A stretch of DNA of 52,270 bases. It comes from Acidithiobacillus sp. GTDB lineage: Bacteria; Pseudomonadota; Gammaproteobacteria; Acidithiobacillales; Acidithiobacillaceae. Location: NCBI RefSeq assembly GCF_023255755.1, contig NZ_JAGDVS010000164.1, positions 1-52,270 on the forward strand. The letters are read 5' to 3'. The translations under genes were made by a program, and so were the position numbers. The stretch's first letter is position 1. Every line of letters begins with the position of its first letter. The notes beneath the pieces were generated by a model that saw only the letters and a program-made list of their open reading frames with translations, ran no database searches and was not told the DNA's origin. Of the stretch, positions 37,852 to 47,218 are shown piece by piece.

Positions 37852-38832
37852 TCAATCTAACAGCGAGATACCGCGCCGCAGAAACTCCGCGGCGCTCTCA
37901 CCGAGTTCAGCCGTACCCAGAAAATGACGCCATGCTCTCGCGCCATTTTGCCCAAAGCGCAGCCCATGCAAATGACGGCTTAACCGCGGCGCAGGCAACG
38001 CCTCCCCCCACTGTTCCGCATATTCTATCAATCCAGATAAGATCACTTCGGGTTCTGGCAGGGTCTCCCTGCGCCCCATGGCACGTTCAATTTCCGCCAA
38101 TAGTAAAGGATGATGATAGGCAGCGCGCCCGATCATTACCCCATCCACTGAGGAAAACTGCGCCGTCACCGCCGCCAAATCGTTAAAGCCTCCATTGATC
38201 TCGATGGTCAGATGCGGCAGCTCTTTTTTCAACTGATGCACCCAATCCCAGCGCAAGGGCGGCACGTCACGGTTTTCAGCCGGACTGAGGCCTTTCAGCC
38301 AGGCATTACGCGCATGAACAATGAAGTGTCGGCACCCCGCCACCGCGACGGTTTCGATGAAAGCACGCAGCGCCGCGTAGTCCTCTTCCCGATCCAGACC
38401 GAGACGGTGTTTCACGCTGACGGGCAAGCCACTTTCTCCCATAGCTGCCACCAACTCGGCGACCAGCTCAGGCGTCGCCATCAGACAGGCCCCAAAGCGG
38501 CCTTTCTGCACCCGCGGCGAGGGACAACCCACATTCAAATTGAGGCCGTCATAGCCATAGGCATGCGCCATCGCCGCGACCGCTCGCATCGCCGCCGGAT
38601 CATCCCCCCCCAACTGCAAAATCAGGGGGTGCTCCGCCGCAGAGAATTCGAGAAATCGCTCAGGGTCACGCCCCAGAAGAAGCGCACTGGTGGTGACCAT
38701 CTCGGTATAAAGCACACAGGAAGGGCATACCAGGCGCAGAAAATATCGACAATGGCGGTCTGTCCAGTCGAGCATGGGGGCGACGGACAATATCTTATCA
38801 CTTGAATTCACTGTGTTTTTATTGTTATTCAT
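37852..38832 (-). CDS. dusA: tRNA-dihydrouridine synthase A
   Basis: FMN enzyme that reduces U20/U20a of tRNAs. The 326 residues include SVAPMLDWTDRHCRYFLRL, LQLGGDDPAAM, LNLNVGCPSPRVQKGRFGAC (catalytic Cys in GRFGACLM), SVKHRLGLD, HARNAWLKGLSPAENR and GVMIGRAAYHHP. These are DusA, not DusB or DusC, signatures. Its 5' end is a documented target of dusA-associated integrases. A tyrosine recombinase starts 111 bases upstream in the opposite direction. Confidence 0.95.
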   Translation of the reverse strand: MNNNKNTVNSSDKILSVAPMLDWTDRHCRYFLRLVCPSCVLYTEMVTTSALLLGRDPERFLEFSAAEHPLILQLGGDDPAAMRAVAAMAHAYGYDGLNLNVGCPSPRVQKGRFGACLMATPELVAELVAAMGESGLPVSVKHRLGLDREEDYAALRAFIETVAVAGCRHFIVHARNAWLKGLSPAENRDVPPLRWDWVHQLKKELPHLTIEINGGFNDLAAVTAQFSSVDGVMIGRAAYHHPLLLAEIERAMGRRETLPEPEVILSGLIEYAEQWGEALPAPRLSRHLHGLRFGQNGARAWRHFLGTAELGESAAEFLRRGISLLD

Positions 38833-38943
38833 AGAGTTACCTCATGGTTCGACGGCCTGTATTATGCCACATTTAGCCGCGTAAACTTGTATTTTACCGT
38901 ATCCAGTGTTACAAGAGTGCAACATGAAGCCGTTTTCCCGTCC

Positions 38944-40083
38944 ATGTTGCACCGGAGCACCGAGTTGGCCACTATTGTCTCACGAAAACAGAAGGATGGT
39001 ACCCTTCGCCATACTGCAACAATTCGCCTCAAGCGCAATGGGGAAGCCTTCCATTGTGAGAGCCGGACGTTCCACAAGAAAGCGACCGCCAAAGCCTGGG
39101 CATTAGAACGCGAACAGGCGCTACGTGAAAACCCCAAAGAGGCTGTGCGTCCCTCATCGGCGTTGCCCATCGGCAAGATGATCGATCGTTACATTGAGGA
39201 AAAGCAAGCGGTCGAGCCGCTAGGTCGTAGCAAGTTGCAGCACCTGCTCCTATTGCGGAGACTGCCCATCGCGGAATGTATGGCATCCGAAGTTGATGCG
39301 CCGCGCCTTATCTCCCACATTCGTAGTCGCCGCGTGTCCGGAACAGGGCCATCCACCGTGCTCAACGATCTGATCTGGTTGCGGGTAATCTATCGCTATG
39401 CACGCGCGGCATGGGGCATCCCGCTGTCCATGGAAGCCATTGGAGACGCGACGGAGCTTTGCCGGGCCGAGCGACTGGTAGCGAGATCACGGAAGAGAAA
39501 GCGACGGCTCAAACGGGAAGAGATAGAGAGAATCTGCGAGCGATTTTTATCACTGGGCCACCGGAAATCCTCGCCACCCATGTATCTCATTTTTTGGTTC
39601 GCCATCTATTCATGCCGCCGGCAATCGGAAATCATGTCCATGCGACTTTCGGACTACGATCAGGACCGTGGAATCTGGCTTGTGCGCAACATCAAAAACC
39701 CTGGCGGATCGCAGGGGAACCATCAATGGATGCACATTACGGATGCCCTTCTGCCCGTCATTAACGCAACGATAGAGGACGCTGATCTGGTGGCACGCCG
39801 AAAAACGATGCAGGATGACCGCCTGTTTCCGTTTGATCCAAAAACCATCGGGTCATACTGGACGCGGCACATGCAAATCCTGGGAATCGAAGATCTGCAT
39901 TTTCATGATTTGCGGCACGAGGGTTGTTCACGGTTGGCGGAAGATGGGCTGAGCATCCCGGATATTCAGCGTATCAGCCTGCATGAGTCATGGAGTAGCC
40001 TGCAAATCTATGTAAACAGGGATGCCCGCAGTCAATCGTTTACACGCGCCGAGTTTGAGCCTTCAGTTACCCAAAAGACGTAA
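38944..40083 (+). CDS. int: Phage-type tyrosine recombinase/integrase
   Basis: The protein has 379 residues from the ATG at 38944. An Arm-type N-terminal domain (KDGTLRHTATIRLKRNGEAF) is followed by the core-binding domain (about 85 to 185) and the catalytic domain. The catalytic residues can be read: Arg in YSCRRQSEI, Lys in RNIKNPGG, HxxR in FHDLRHEGCSRL, His in ISLHESWSSL and the nucleophile Tyr in LQIYVNRD. The set is complete, so the enzyme may be active. The gene is flanked by dusA on one side and a tRNA-His remnant 79 bases beyond its stop on the other. Either could be its attachment site. No excisionase is seen. Confidence 0.9.
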   Translation: MLHRSTELATIVSRKQKDGTLRHTATIRLKRNGEAFHCESRTFHKKATAKAWALEREQALRENPKEAVRPSSALPIGKMIDRYIEEKQAVEPLGRSKLQHLLLLRRLPIAECMASEVDAPRLISHIRSRRVSGTGPSTVLNDLIWLRVIYRYARAAWGIPLSMEAIGDATELCRAERLVARSRKRKRRLKREEIERICERFLSLGHRKSSPPMYLIFWFAIYSCRRQSEIMSMRLSDYDQDRGIWLVRNIKNPGGSQGNHQWMHITDALLPVINATIEDADLVARRKTMQDDRLFPFDPKTIGSYWTRHMQILGIEDLHFHDLRHEGCSRLAEDGLSIPDIQRISLHESWSSLQIYVNRDARSQSFTRAEFEPSVTQKT

Positions 40084-40162
40084 CCTTCCAGACTTTACTT
40101 AAAACCACCATACACCCCTAGAAAACTCCGCCTTACCCCTCAAAAAAACAGATTGATAAATA

Positions 40163-40212
40163 TGGGGTGACTGACGGGGCTCGAACCCGCAATAATCGGA
40201 ATCACAATCCGA
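40163..40212 (-). pseudogene. tRNA-His 3'-half remnant (candidate attachment site)
   Basis: The minus strand reads the anticodon arm TCGGA-TTGTGAT-TCCGA (anticodon GTG, His), a T-arm GCGGG-TTCGAGC-CCCGT, acceptor strand CAGTCAC, discriminator C and CCA. The 5' half (acceptor 5' strand and D-arm) is missing; the sequence before the anticodon arm is unrelated. Such a displaced 3' half is what integration into a tRNA leaves at one end of an element. Confidence 0.8.
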
Positions 40213-40755
40213 AAGATCAAGAAGAAGACGTAATATAATCAATATTATATGTAAATATAGGCGTGCCATGAAGCGGTCACAGCAGACAAGGCTATGGCTA
40301 TACTGTTCTGAGGCGGGCGCGGTATGGCCGCGAGAAGATGGGTTAGAAGACTATTTGCAAAATGTGGTTGGAAGCCCATGGACTTGTAGGCCAAAAACCT
40401 TAATAATTTATACTGGCTTTGAGTTGGAAGACACAACTCGGTGATGAGGGCATATAGAAGTATGCTGGTAGGAATGATAATGCTTCCGCGACCCGTGTAT
40501 TCCTTATGCCAAAGGCTACCGGTGGAGTTTTTATGTTGAATGGCCGGTACAGACTGATTGCGGTCATTCGCAATTTAAACCCGTATGGCAACAAGGTTGG
40601 TACTGGATAGCTGCTAACCTCCAGAGGAGAGGGCATGAGTTGTCTAGGCATTAATCAAGTGTATGGCGCTAGATGCGGTTCCCGAATGGTGATGCACGAC
40701 TACAAATGCCGAAGATAAAACAGGAATATTCGTTCGAATGCTTCTTTTACGAAAA
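40213..40755. other. No gene seen (543 bp)
   Basis: The stretch is AT-rich with only short open frames that resemble nothing. It contains AATATTATAT repeats near 40240 and no convincing RNA. It probably represents decayed island DNA between the tRNA remnant and the broken oxidoreductase gene. Confidence 0.5.
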
Positions 40756-41883
40756 TCAAATTCTTCGAACGCCGCGGAAAATATTTCGAAACGGGGGTCT
40801 ACCATCTTCCGATCTGTATAGCCACATGGCATCATTCTGCATGTCCAGTATACATGAAAGCTCCTGTCTATAAAGATTCGTGGATCTCTTACCGTTTAAA
40901 ATGGCCTTCATATTTTTTGCCGCTGCGCTAGCTCGAAGTTGGGCCATGTGGGCTTGATGTGGCACCCATGGCGGTGGGTTTTCATGATTAGCGCAATCTC
41001 CCGCGGCAAAAACATGAGGCAGCCCCTTTACCTGCCCATATTTATCTACATCAATATGGCCACCAATAGACACGGGAAGGCATGACTTCTGCACAAGCGA
41101 TGGTCCCGTTATTTCAGGAGAATAGAGGACCAAATCGGCCTTCCTGAACCTGCCATCCTTATCAGCCATCCCTCCATCTAAAAATTCTACTGGTGCATAT
41201 CCATCGTCAAGGATAATCCCGCGCTCACGCAGTCGATCGGTTATCGCGCCTTTCTCTCCCGGACTTCTATCTGGGGAGAAGAAATGAATCTCAAAATTAT
41301 TTCTTACCCCCCTTTCTCTCAATGCGTAATCCAGGAGGCAGGCGCATTCATACATGGGGCCGGGACGTCCGGCAACGAAACCGTCCATCCGGTTAATCTT
41401 GTAGCCGACATATATGATACCAGCACTCAGGGATTCCAGCTTCTTTACAAATACGTCCATCTCATCCGGACCATAACATGGCGAATATGTGTATTCTCCT
41501 GTTCCAGGAATGTCGTCTTTTCAAAAGGATGGCCATATACCAATAAATAGATAATCATTCTTGTATTCTCCATCATGGGTAATCACGGTCCGTCCGCCGT
41601 CCTGTATATCGACAACTGTACCCTCAATAAAGCGAATGTTTCGTCGTCTTAGGAATGGACGAATATCAATGGTGACATCTGCTTTGTTTCGCTTCTTTGT
41701 GAGAAATTCAGGAATTGCTGGAAAATAAATGAATTTACCATTTCCGATGACTGTGATGTCGTATCGGGAATATATCCTTCGAAAAAAATAGGCGATGACA
41801 GGAAAGATGGGGATGGCGAGAAAATACCTAACGAAAAACAGGGATGCGAACCCATTGCCTATGATGGTGATTTGTTTCTTCAT
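40756..41883 (-). pseudogene. Sulfide:quinone oxidoreductase-like flavoprotein interrupted by one in-frame TGA
   Basis: Translation from the ATG at 41883 (AAAGGGGA upstream) gives ITIIGNGFASLFFVRYF (FAD-binding loop) and RYDITVIGNGKFIYFPA. The frame then meets TGA at 41521-41523 after WPSF. It continues in the same frame as KDDIPGTGEYTYSPCYGPDE, carrying a Cys at the place of SQR Cys160. Then come the NAD/FAD core and VFAAGDCANHENPPPWVPHQ, the second FAD motif. Total 375 codons, near the 380 to 430 of SQR/NDH-2 proteins. The family could be SQR or another FAD-dependent sulfur or NADH oxidase. A nonsense mutation is the simplest reading. Base composition is AT-rich relative to the backbone. 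Confidence 0.75.
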
Positions 41884-41988
41884 CAGTATCCCCTTTCAAC
41901 ATGCTCAACGACATGATGCCCAATGCGCAAGCGATCAGTCCGGAGGACGCGCATCTGTACATGCCCGCCCCGGGGAAACCGTCAGCCG

Positions 41989-42492
41989 TTAGGACTTTTC
42001 GATGATTTCCGCATGCAGGCGGATCTTCCCTTGATTCTGCAGGTGGGCCAGCAGGGTGGTCACGCTCGCCGGACTCATGGACAGCGCAGCGGCCAGAGCC
42101 TCCGGGTCCAGGCTGCCGCGCTCCTCAATAAGCTTTAGAACATCACCTTCCCGGCCCGCGAGCCATTCTTCAAAAAGCTGGTGTAGTTCGGGCTGCGCAT
42201 AGACCGCTAGGGAAGTGGTGCGACTCATGGTGTCCAGCATTTCCGTACACATTTCCATGCATGTCCCCATCATCTGTTGCATCGGATTGTCGCCGCTTTC
42301 CGCCCCTTCTCCTTTCTGGCCCATCATCTTCTGCATCATCGCCATGGGGCCTTCGCCGCCCTGTCCCCTCTGACCCATCATTTTTTTCATCATGCCCATG
42401 CCCATGCCCATGGGTTTACCACCGCCTTCTTTCGTCGGCGCGGCGGCTTCCTGCGGACTCTCCGCCTGACCTTCTGGTACTTTCGTTTCCAT
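41989..42492 (-). CDS. Methionine-rich protein with C-terminal winged-helix domain
   Basis: In this 167-residue protein residues 1 to 25 are charged. Residues 26 to 90 are extremely Met/Gly-rich (KPMGMGMGMMKKMMGQ, PMAMMQKMMGQ, NPMQQMMGTCMEMC), ending in a CMEMC motif. Residues 105 to 167 form a predicted winged helix (VLKLIEERGSLDPEALAAAL, MSPASVTTLLAHLQNQGKIR). Met-rich stretches bind Cu(I)/Ag(I) or other soft metals in known proteins. A metal-sensing DNA-binding protein or sink is plausible (inference). It follows the methyltransferase gene by 75 bases. GGAGG precedes the ATG. No family is known to me. Confidence 0.65.
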   Translation of the reverse strand: METKVPEGQAESPQEAAAPTKEGGGKPMGMGMGMMKKMMGQRGQGGEGPMAMMQKMMGQKGEGAESGDNPMQQMMGTCMEMCTEMLDTMSRTTSLAVYAQPELHQLFEEWLAGREGDVLKLIEERGSLDPEALAAALSMSPASVTTLLAHLQNQGKIRLHAEIIEKS

Positions 42493-42567
42493 TTGAAACC
42501 TCCTGAACTGCAGAACCTGATGGAAAAGGAATGTCCTGGAACCTGCGGAACATCCCCACTTTTCCCG

Positions 42568-43176
42568 TTAACCGGGAAGCCGAAAAAGGGCGCCGTAATG
42601 ATAAGGAGGAAGTTCGACCACGCGATCCAGCTGGAGGCCGGCGGCCTCGACGACGGCGCGCACCTGCTCCGGCGTCATGCGCAGCTCCGTGCGCGGTCCG
42701 CGGGCCTGCCCCAGGACCGGTGTTTCTTCCCGGGGACGGGCGTGCCAGTTGACGACGGCGAAGAGCCCGCCGGGCTTCAGGACGCGGGCGATCTCCCAGA
42801 CCAGGCCCGTCTGCTCGGGCACGCCGTGAAAGGTGTTGGCCATGAGGCAGTAGTCCACCGGCTCGGGGAGCAGCCGATGCAGTGCCATGGCGTCGCCCTG
42901 CAGAAAGGTGCAGTTTTCCAGCCCAGCGCACACCGATGCGGCGGCGGCCAGCATCTGCTCGTCCAGATCGAAACCGAGGATTCGGCCGTCCTCCACCTGC
43001 CGGGCGAGGGCGGCGGTGAAATAGCCATCCCCGCAGCAGATATCCAGCACCGTCATGCCGGGCCTGACACCCAAATCCCTGATGACCCCCTCCGGATCGT
43101 GCCACAGGGCCTGCCACCAGTCGGGATCGGGCATGACCGTGGCCGGGAAAAATGCCGCTTGCTCTTTCGTATTCAT
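42568..43176 (-). CDS. Class I SAM-dependent methyltransferase
   Basis: This 202-residue protein (ATG 43176 with AAGGAG upstream) has the Rossmann SAM-binding motif MTVLDICCGDGYFTAALARQ. Acidic motif II is ILGFDLDEQML. YCLMANTFHGV and ARVLKPGGLFAVVNWH are motifs III and post-III. It is UbiE/Methyltransf_11-like. The substrate is unknown. It lacks the cluster of cysteines of ArsM arsenite methyltransferase, although CCGDGYF has two. It belongs to the operon led by the ArsR regulator, 16 bases after the SHOCT gene. A longer frame to 43311 would run into that gene. Confidence 0.8.
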   Translation of the reverse strand: MNTKEQAAFFPATVMPDPDWWQALWHDPEGVIRDLGVRPGMTVLDICCGDGYFTAALARQVEDGRILGFDLDEQMLAAAASVCAGLENCTFLQGDAMALHRLLPEPVDYCLMANTFHGVPEQTGLVWEIARVLKPGGLFAVVNWHARPREETPVLGQARGPRTELRMTPEQVRAVVEAAGLQLDRVVELPPYHYGALFRLPG

Positions 43177-43192
43177 CCCGACTCCTTCCCTG

Positions 43193-43435
43193 CTATTCCA
43201 GATCCTTGCGCATCTGCTGGTATTCTTCGCGGGTGATCTCGCCCCGGGCGTAACGCCGGTCCAGGGCTTCCCGCGGAGTTTCTCCTGAGTCGGGCGTTTC
43301 GTGCGAACCACCGCCCATGGCGCCGCCCATGCCGCCGCGCATCATAAAAACCATGAAAACCACCATCAGCACCAGAAAAAACAAAGGGAAAATCATCATC
43401 CAGGGCGTCCAGCCCCACCCGCCATTTATCCACAT
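43193..43435 (-). CDS. Single-helix membrane protein with SHOCT domain
   Basis: This 80-residue protein has one strongly hydrophobic helix (about 10 to 33: MMIFPLFFLVLMVVFMVFMM), a Gly/Met-rich linker and a C-terminal SHOCT motif (ALDRRYARGEITREEYQQMR). Such proteins sit in the inner membrane with the SHOCT segment in the cytoplasm and are common next to metal-resistance genes. It overlaps the ArsR gene by 10 bases, showing coupled translation. Confidence 0.85.
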   Translation of the reverse strand: MWINGGWGWTPWMMIFPLFFLVLMVVFMVFMMRGGMGGAMGGGSHETPDSGETPREALDRRYARGEITREEYQQMRKDLE

Positions 43436-43827
43436 GAGTTGGCCCTCCTTTCGGTTATAGAAACGCTTTCGTTGCTAATATCTTCCGAATCCTGAGTATT
43501 GGCCAATGAGGCATGTGCGGCCACCCAAAGCTGCAACGATTGCAGGATCGCCAACAACTCCGGATCGGGGAGGCAATAGTAAATAAAGGCCCCCCGACGC
43601 TCTGCGCGTACGAGGCCGGCCTCGCGCAAGATGCGCAAATGGAAGGACACATTGGTTTGGGGCAGATCGGTGGCATGAATAATGTCGGTCACCGGCCGAC
43701 ATTCCGTCCCCAATGTGCAGAGGATGCGCAGCCGGTTGGGCTCAGCCAGGGCCTTGAGGACGGGTCCCAGGAGGACGGCGGGGCAGGATTCAAAATCCAC
43801 GGCAGGCACCTCATTGACATAAGTCAT
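43426..43827 (-). CDS. arsR: ArsR-family metal-type repressor
   Basis: This 133-residue protein has the ArsR winged helix (GPVLKALAEPNRLRILCTLG, then TDLPQTNVSFHLRILREAGL and RRGAFIYYCLPDPEL). Cysteines at FESCPAV, LCTLGTECRPV and YYCLPD could form a thiolate site for a soft metal or metalloid. The ATG at 43825-43827 has no Shine-Dalgarno sequence and sits inside nested palindromes, so the transcript may be leaderless or very short. It probably represses its own operon (SHOCT, methyltransferase, Met-rich protein, oxidoreductase). The long C-terminal tail (residues 100 to 133) is unusual. Confidence 0.85.
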   Translation of the reverse strand: MTYVNEVPAVDFESCPAVLLGPVLKALAEPNRLRILCTLGTECRPVTDIIHATDLPQTNVSFHLRILREAGLVRAERRGAFIYYCLPDPELLAILQSLQLWVAAHASLANTQDSEDISNESVSITERRANSCG

Positions 43828-43860
43828 GTTACATATGTATGTTTGCTCATACTACTTATG
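43818..43860 (-). promoter_or_regulatory. Nested palindromes over the arsR start
   Basis: CATAAGT (43818-43824) pairs with ACTTATG (43854-43860). Inside lie the perfect 10-base palindrome TACATATGTA (43830-43839) and TATG-6-CATA (43838-43851). The arsR initiator lies within the outer repeat. The arrangement suggests an autoregulatory operator of the ArsR protein. Confidence 0.55.
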
Positions 43861-43947
43861 ACGCATAGATTTTGTCAACGGATTTCGATGGGTTATTTTC
43901 CTCCTCCCACCCTCCCGCCGCCCTAAAAGATGGACTCTGATTCGCGC

Positions 43948-43978
43948 TTGACACCGTACTATAGTACGGCGGTTATAG
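43948..43978 (+). promoter_or_regulatory. MerR-type promoter/operator of the mer operon
   Basis: TTGACA (43948-43953) and TTATAG (43973-43978) are 19 bases apart. Between them is the perfect dyad CCGTAC-TATA-GTACGG (43954-43969). This is the canonical mer operator with the over-long spacer that MerR untwists when it binds Hg(II). It lies 50 bases before merT. Confidence 0.93.
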
Positions 43979-44027
43979 TTCACCGTGAACGATGATGTTA
44001 TCCGGATAAGCGGAGGTTCTGAACAAC

Positions 44028-44447
44028 ATGAATGTGAATGAAATCAAATCGGATCCATCGGAGAACGTTTGTGCCACAAGCGCATTGAATACGCCGAGCC
44101 TCCGACCGAAAGGGCTTTGGGGTTTGCTGGTGGCTGTCGTGGTGGGTTTCCTGGCATCGGCCTGCTGTGTTTTGCCGTTGTTGCTGATTGTGGCCGGTGT
44201 CGGTGGCGCATGGATGGCCAACTTGCGAATCCTAGATCCCTACGCTCCTTACCTGGATGTGATTGTTCTGATATTTCTGGGATACGCCCATATACAAAAT
44301 TATCGCGAGCAAAAAGCTGCGGCCTGTGGCTCCTGTTCGTCAGGGGGGCGGTTAGGCCGGTGGAAAACGCCTCTTTTGTGGATGGGCACTGTTTTTGTGA
44401 TTGTTATGCTGGCTCTGCCGCATGTGTTGCCGCGTTTGCTGATGTAG
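44028..44447 (+). CDS. merT: Mercuric ion transporter MerT
   Basis: Inner-membrane importer that brings Hg(II) to cytoplasmic MerA. The 139 residues have three membrane helices. GFLASACCVLPLLLIVAGVG has the vicinal Cys46-Cys47 in helix 1, then GAWMANLRILDPYAPYLDV. A second Cys pair (ACGSC, residues 100 and 103) lies in the cytoplasmic loop, as in other MerT proteins. The N-terminal 25 residues are longer than usual and hold an extra Cys (ENVCAT). First gene after the mer promoter; GGAGG lies 11 bases from the ATG. Confidence 0.93.
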   Translation: MNVNEIKSDPSENVCATSALNTPSLRPKGLWGLLVAVVVGFLASACCVLPLLLIVAGVGGAWMANLRILDPYAPYLDVIVLIFLGYAHIQNYREQKAAACGSCSSGGRLGRWKTPLLWMGTVFVIVMLALPHVLPRLLM

Positions 44448-44484
44448 AAATTTTATCTTTCCATTAAATTAAGGAGTGAAAAGT

Positions 44485-46546
<2,062 letters not shown>

Positions 46547-46564
46547 CGGAGAAGGAGAACGATC

Positions 46565-47218
46565 ATGCGCCTCGATCATGTGGAAAGAGGACTGGAAAAT
46601 CTGCAGAGGGATTTTCCTCTGCAGGCCAGGATAAGCAACGAGCCGGAGCTGATCCAGAGAACCCACACACAGATTTTGCGGTTCTGGATCGTCAGGAGTA
46701 ATCCACCTTCGGCACAGCACTTCCCGGAGGCCGCATTGCGGAGGCTGATTGCACTGGACGCTGTGGTGTCCAGTGTAGAGGGACTGGGCGCTTATCCGTT
46801 CAGCGCCAAAGAAACCTCTATCCGTGTAGCCCATGGGAAACACCGGCCTACATTTGCGATGTGTGCCGTCGATGCGCTCGCGATCCCACTTTTCTGGAAG
46901 TCATTGGTACGCCTGGAGAGCCGGTGCCACGCCTGTGGCGTCGGCATTGAACTGGATCTGGGTCCCTGCGTGGATAGTCCATGTGCGGTGGATGCCCCGC
47001 TTGTGTTTATGCACTTTCTGAATCGTCAGACGCGCACGGAACATCCCGCATGTAGCGGGCTGTGTACGGCTATTTATTTTCTCTGCCCAGATTGCGCCAG
47101 GAACCTGACAGACACTGTGTACACGGTGCAAGAGGCGCAGTGTATAGGACAGATGTTTTTCGCCTTCCAGACCACGCTCCTGCAAGCCTTTCCTGAGCGG
47201 CAAGAGAACTGGTCATGA
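46565..47218 (+). CDS. merB: Organomercurial lyase, Cys-rich variant
   Basis: Cleaves the C-Hg bond of organomercurials by protonolysis. This 217-residue protein has the catalytic motif MCAVDALAIP (Cys100, Asp103, equivalent to Cys96 and Asp99 of the R831b enzyme) and LCTAIYFLCPDCA (Cys167, equivalent to Cys159). An N-terminal wing helix region is present (ALRRLIALDAVVSSVEG). Extra cysteines at 121, 124, 135, 140, 163, 174 and 177 are unusual, and CHAC plus CPDC could bind zinc or extra mercury. Eighteen bases after merA. Its stop overlaps merR (ATGA). Confidence 0.88.
   Translation: MRLDHVERGLENLQRDFPLQARISNEPELIQRTHTQILRFWIVRSNPPSAQHFPEAALRRLIALDAVVSSVEGLGAYPFSAKETSIRVAHGKHRPTFAMCAVDALAIPLFWKSLVRLESRCHACGVGIELDLGPCVDSPCAVDAPLVFMHFLNRQTRTEHPACSGLCTAIYFLCPDCARNLTDTVYTVQEAQCIGQMFFAFQTTLLQAFPERQENWS

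Noticed and set aside
40245-40651. Short minus-strand frames between the tRNA-His remnant and the SQR-like gene
   Set aside because: Under 85 residues, AT-rich, with no ribosome site, domain or similarity recognised.
41521-41523. TGA in the SQR-like gene read as selenocysteine
   Set aside because: The position is not the conserved Cys, no stem-loop like a SECIS element is evident just after it, and the neighbouring kinase also shows a lesion; a nonsense change is simpler.
42277-43236. 319-residue plus-strand frame across the ArsR cluster
   Set aside because: Antisense to the methyltransferase and Met-rich genes.
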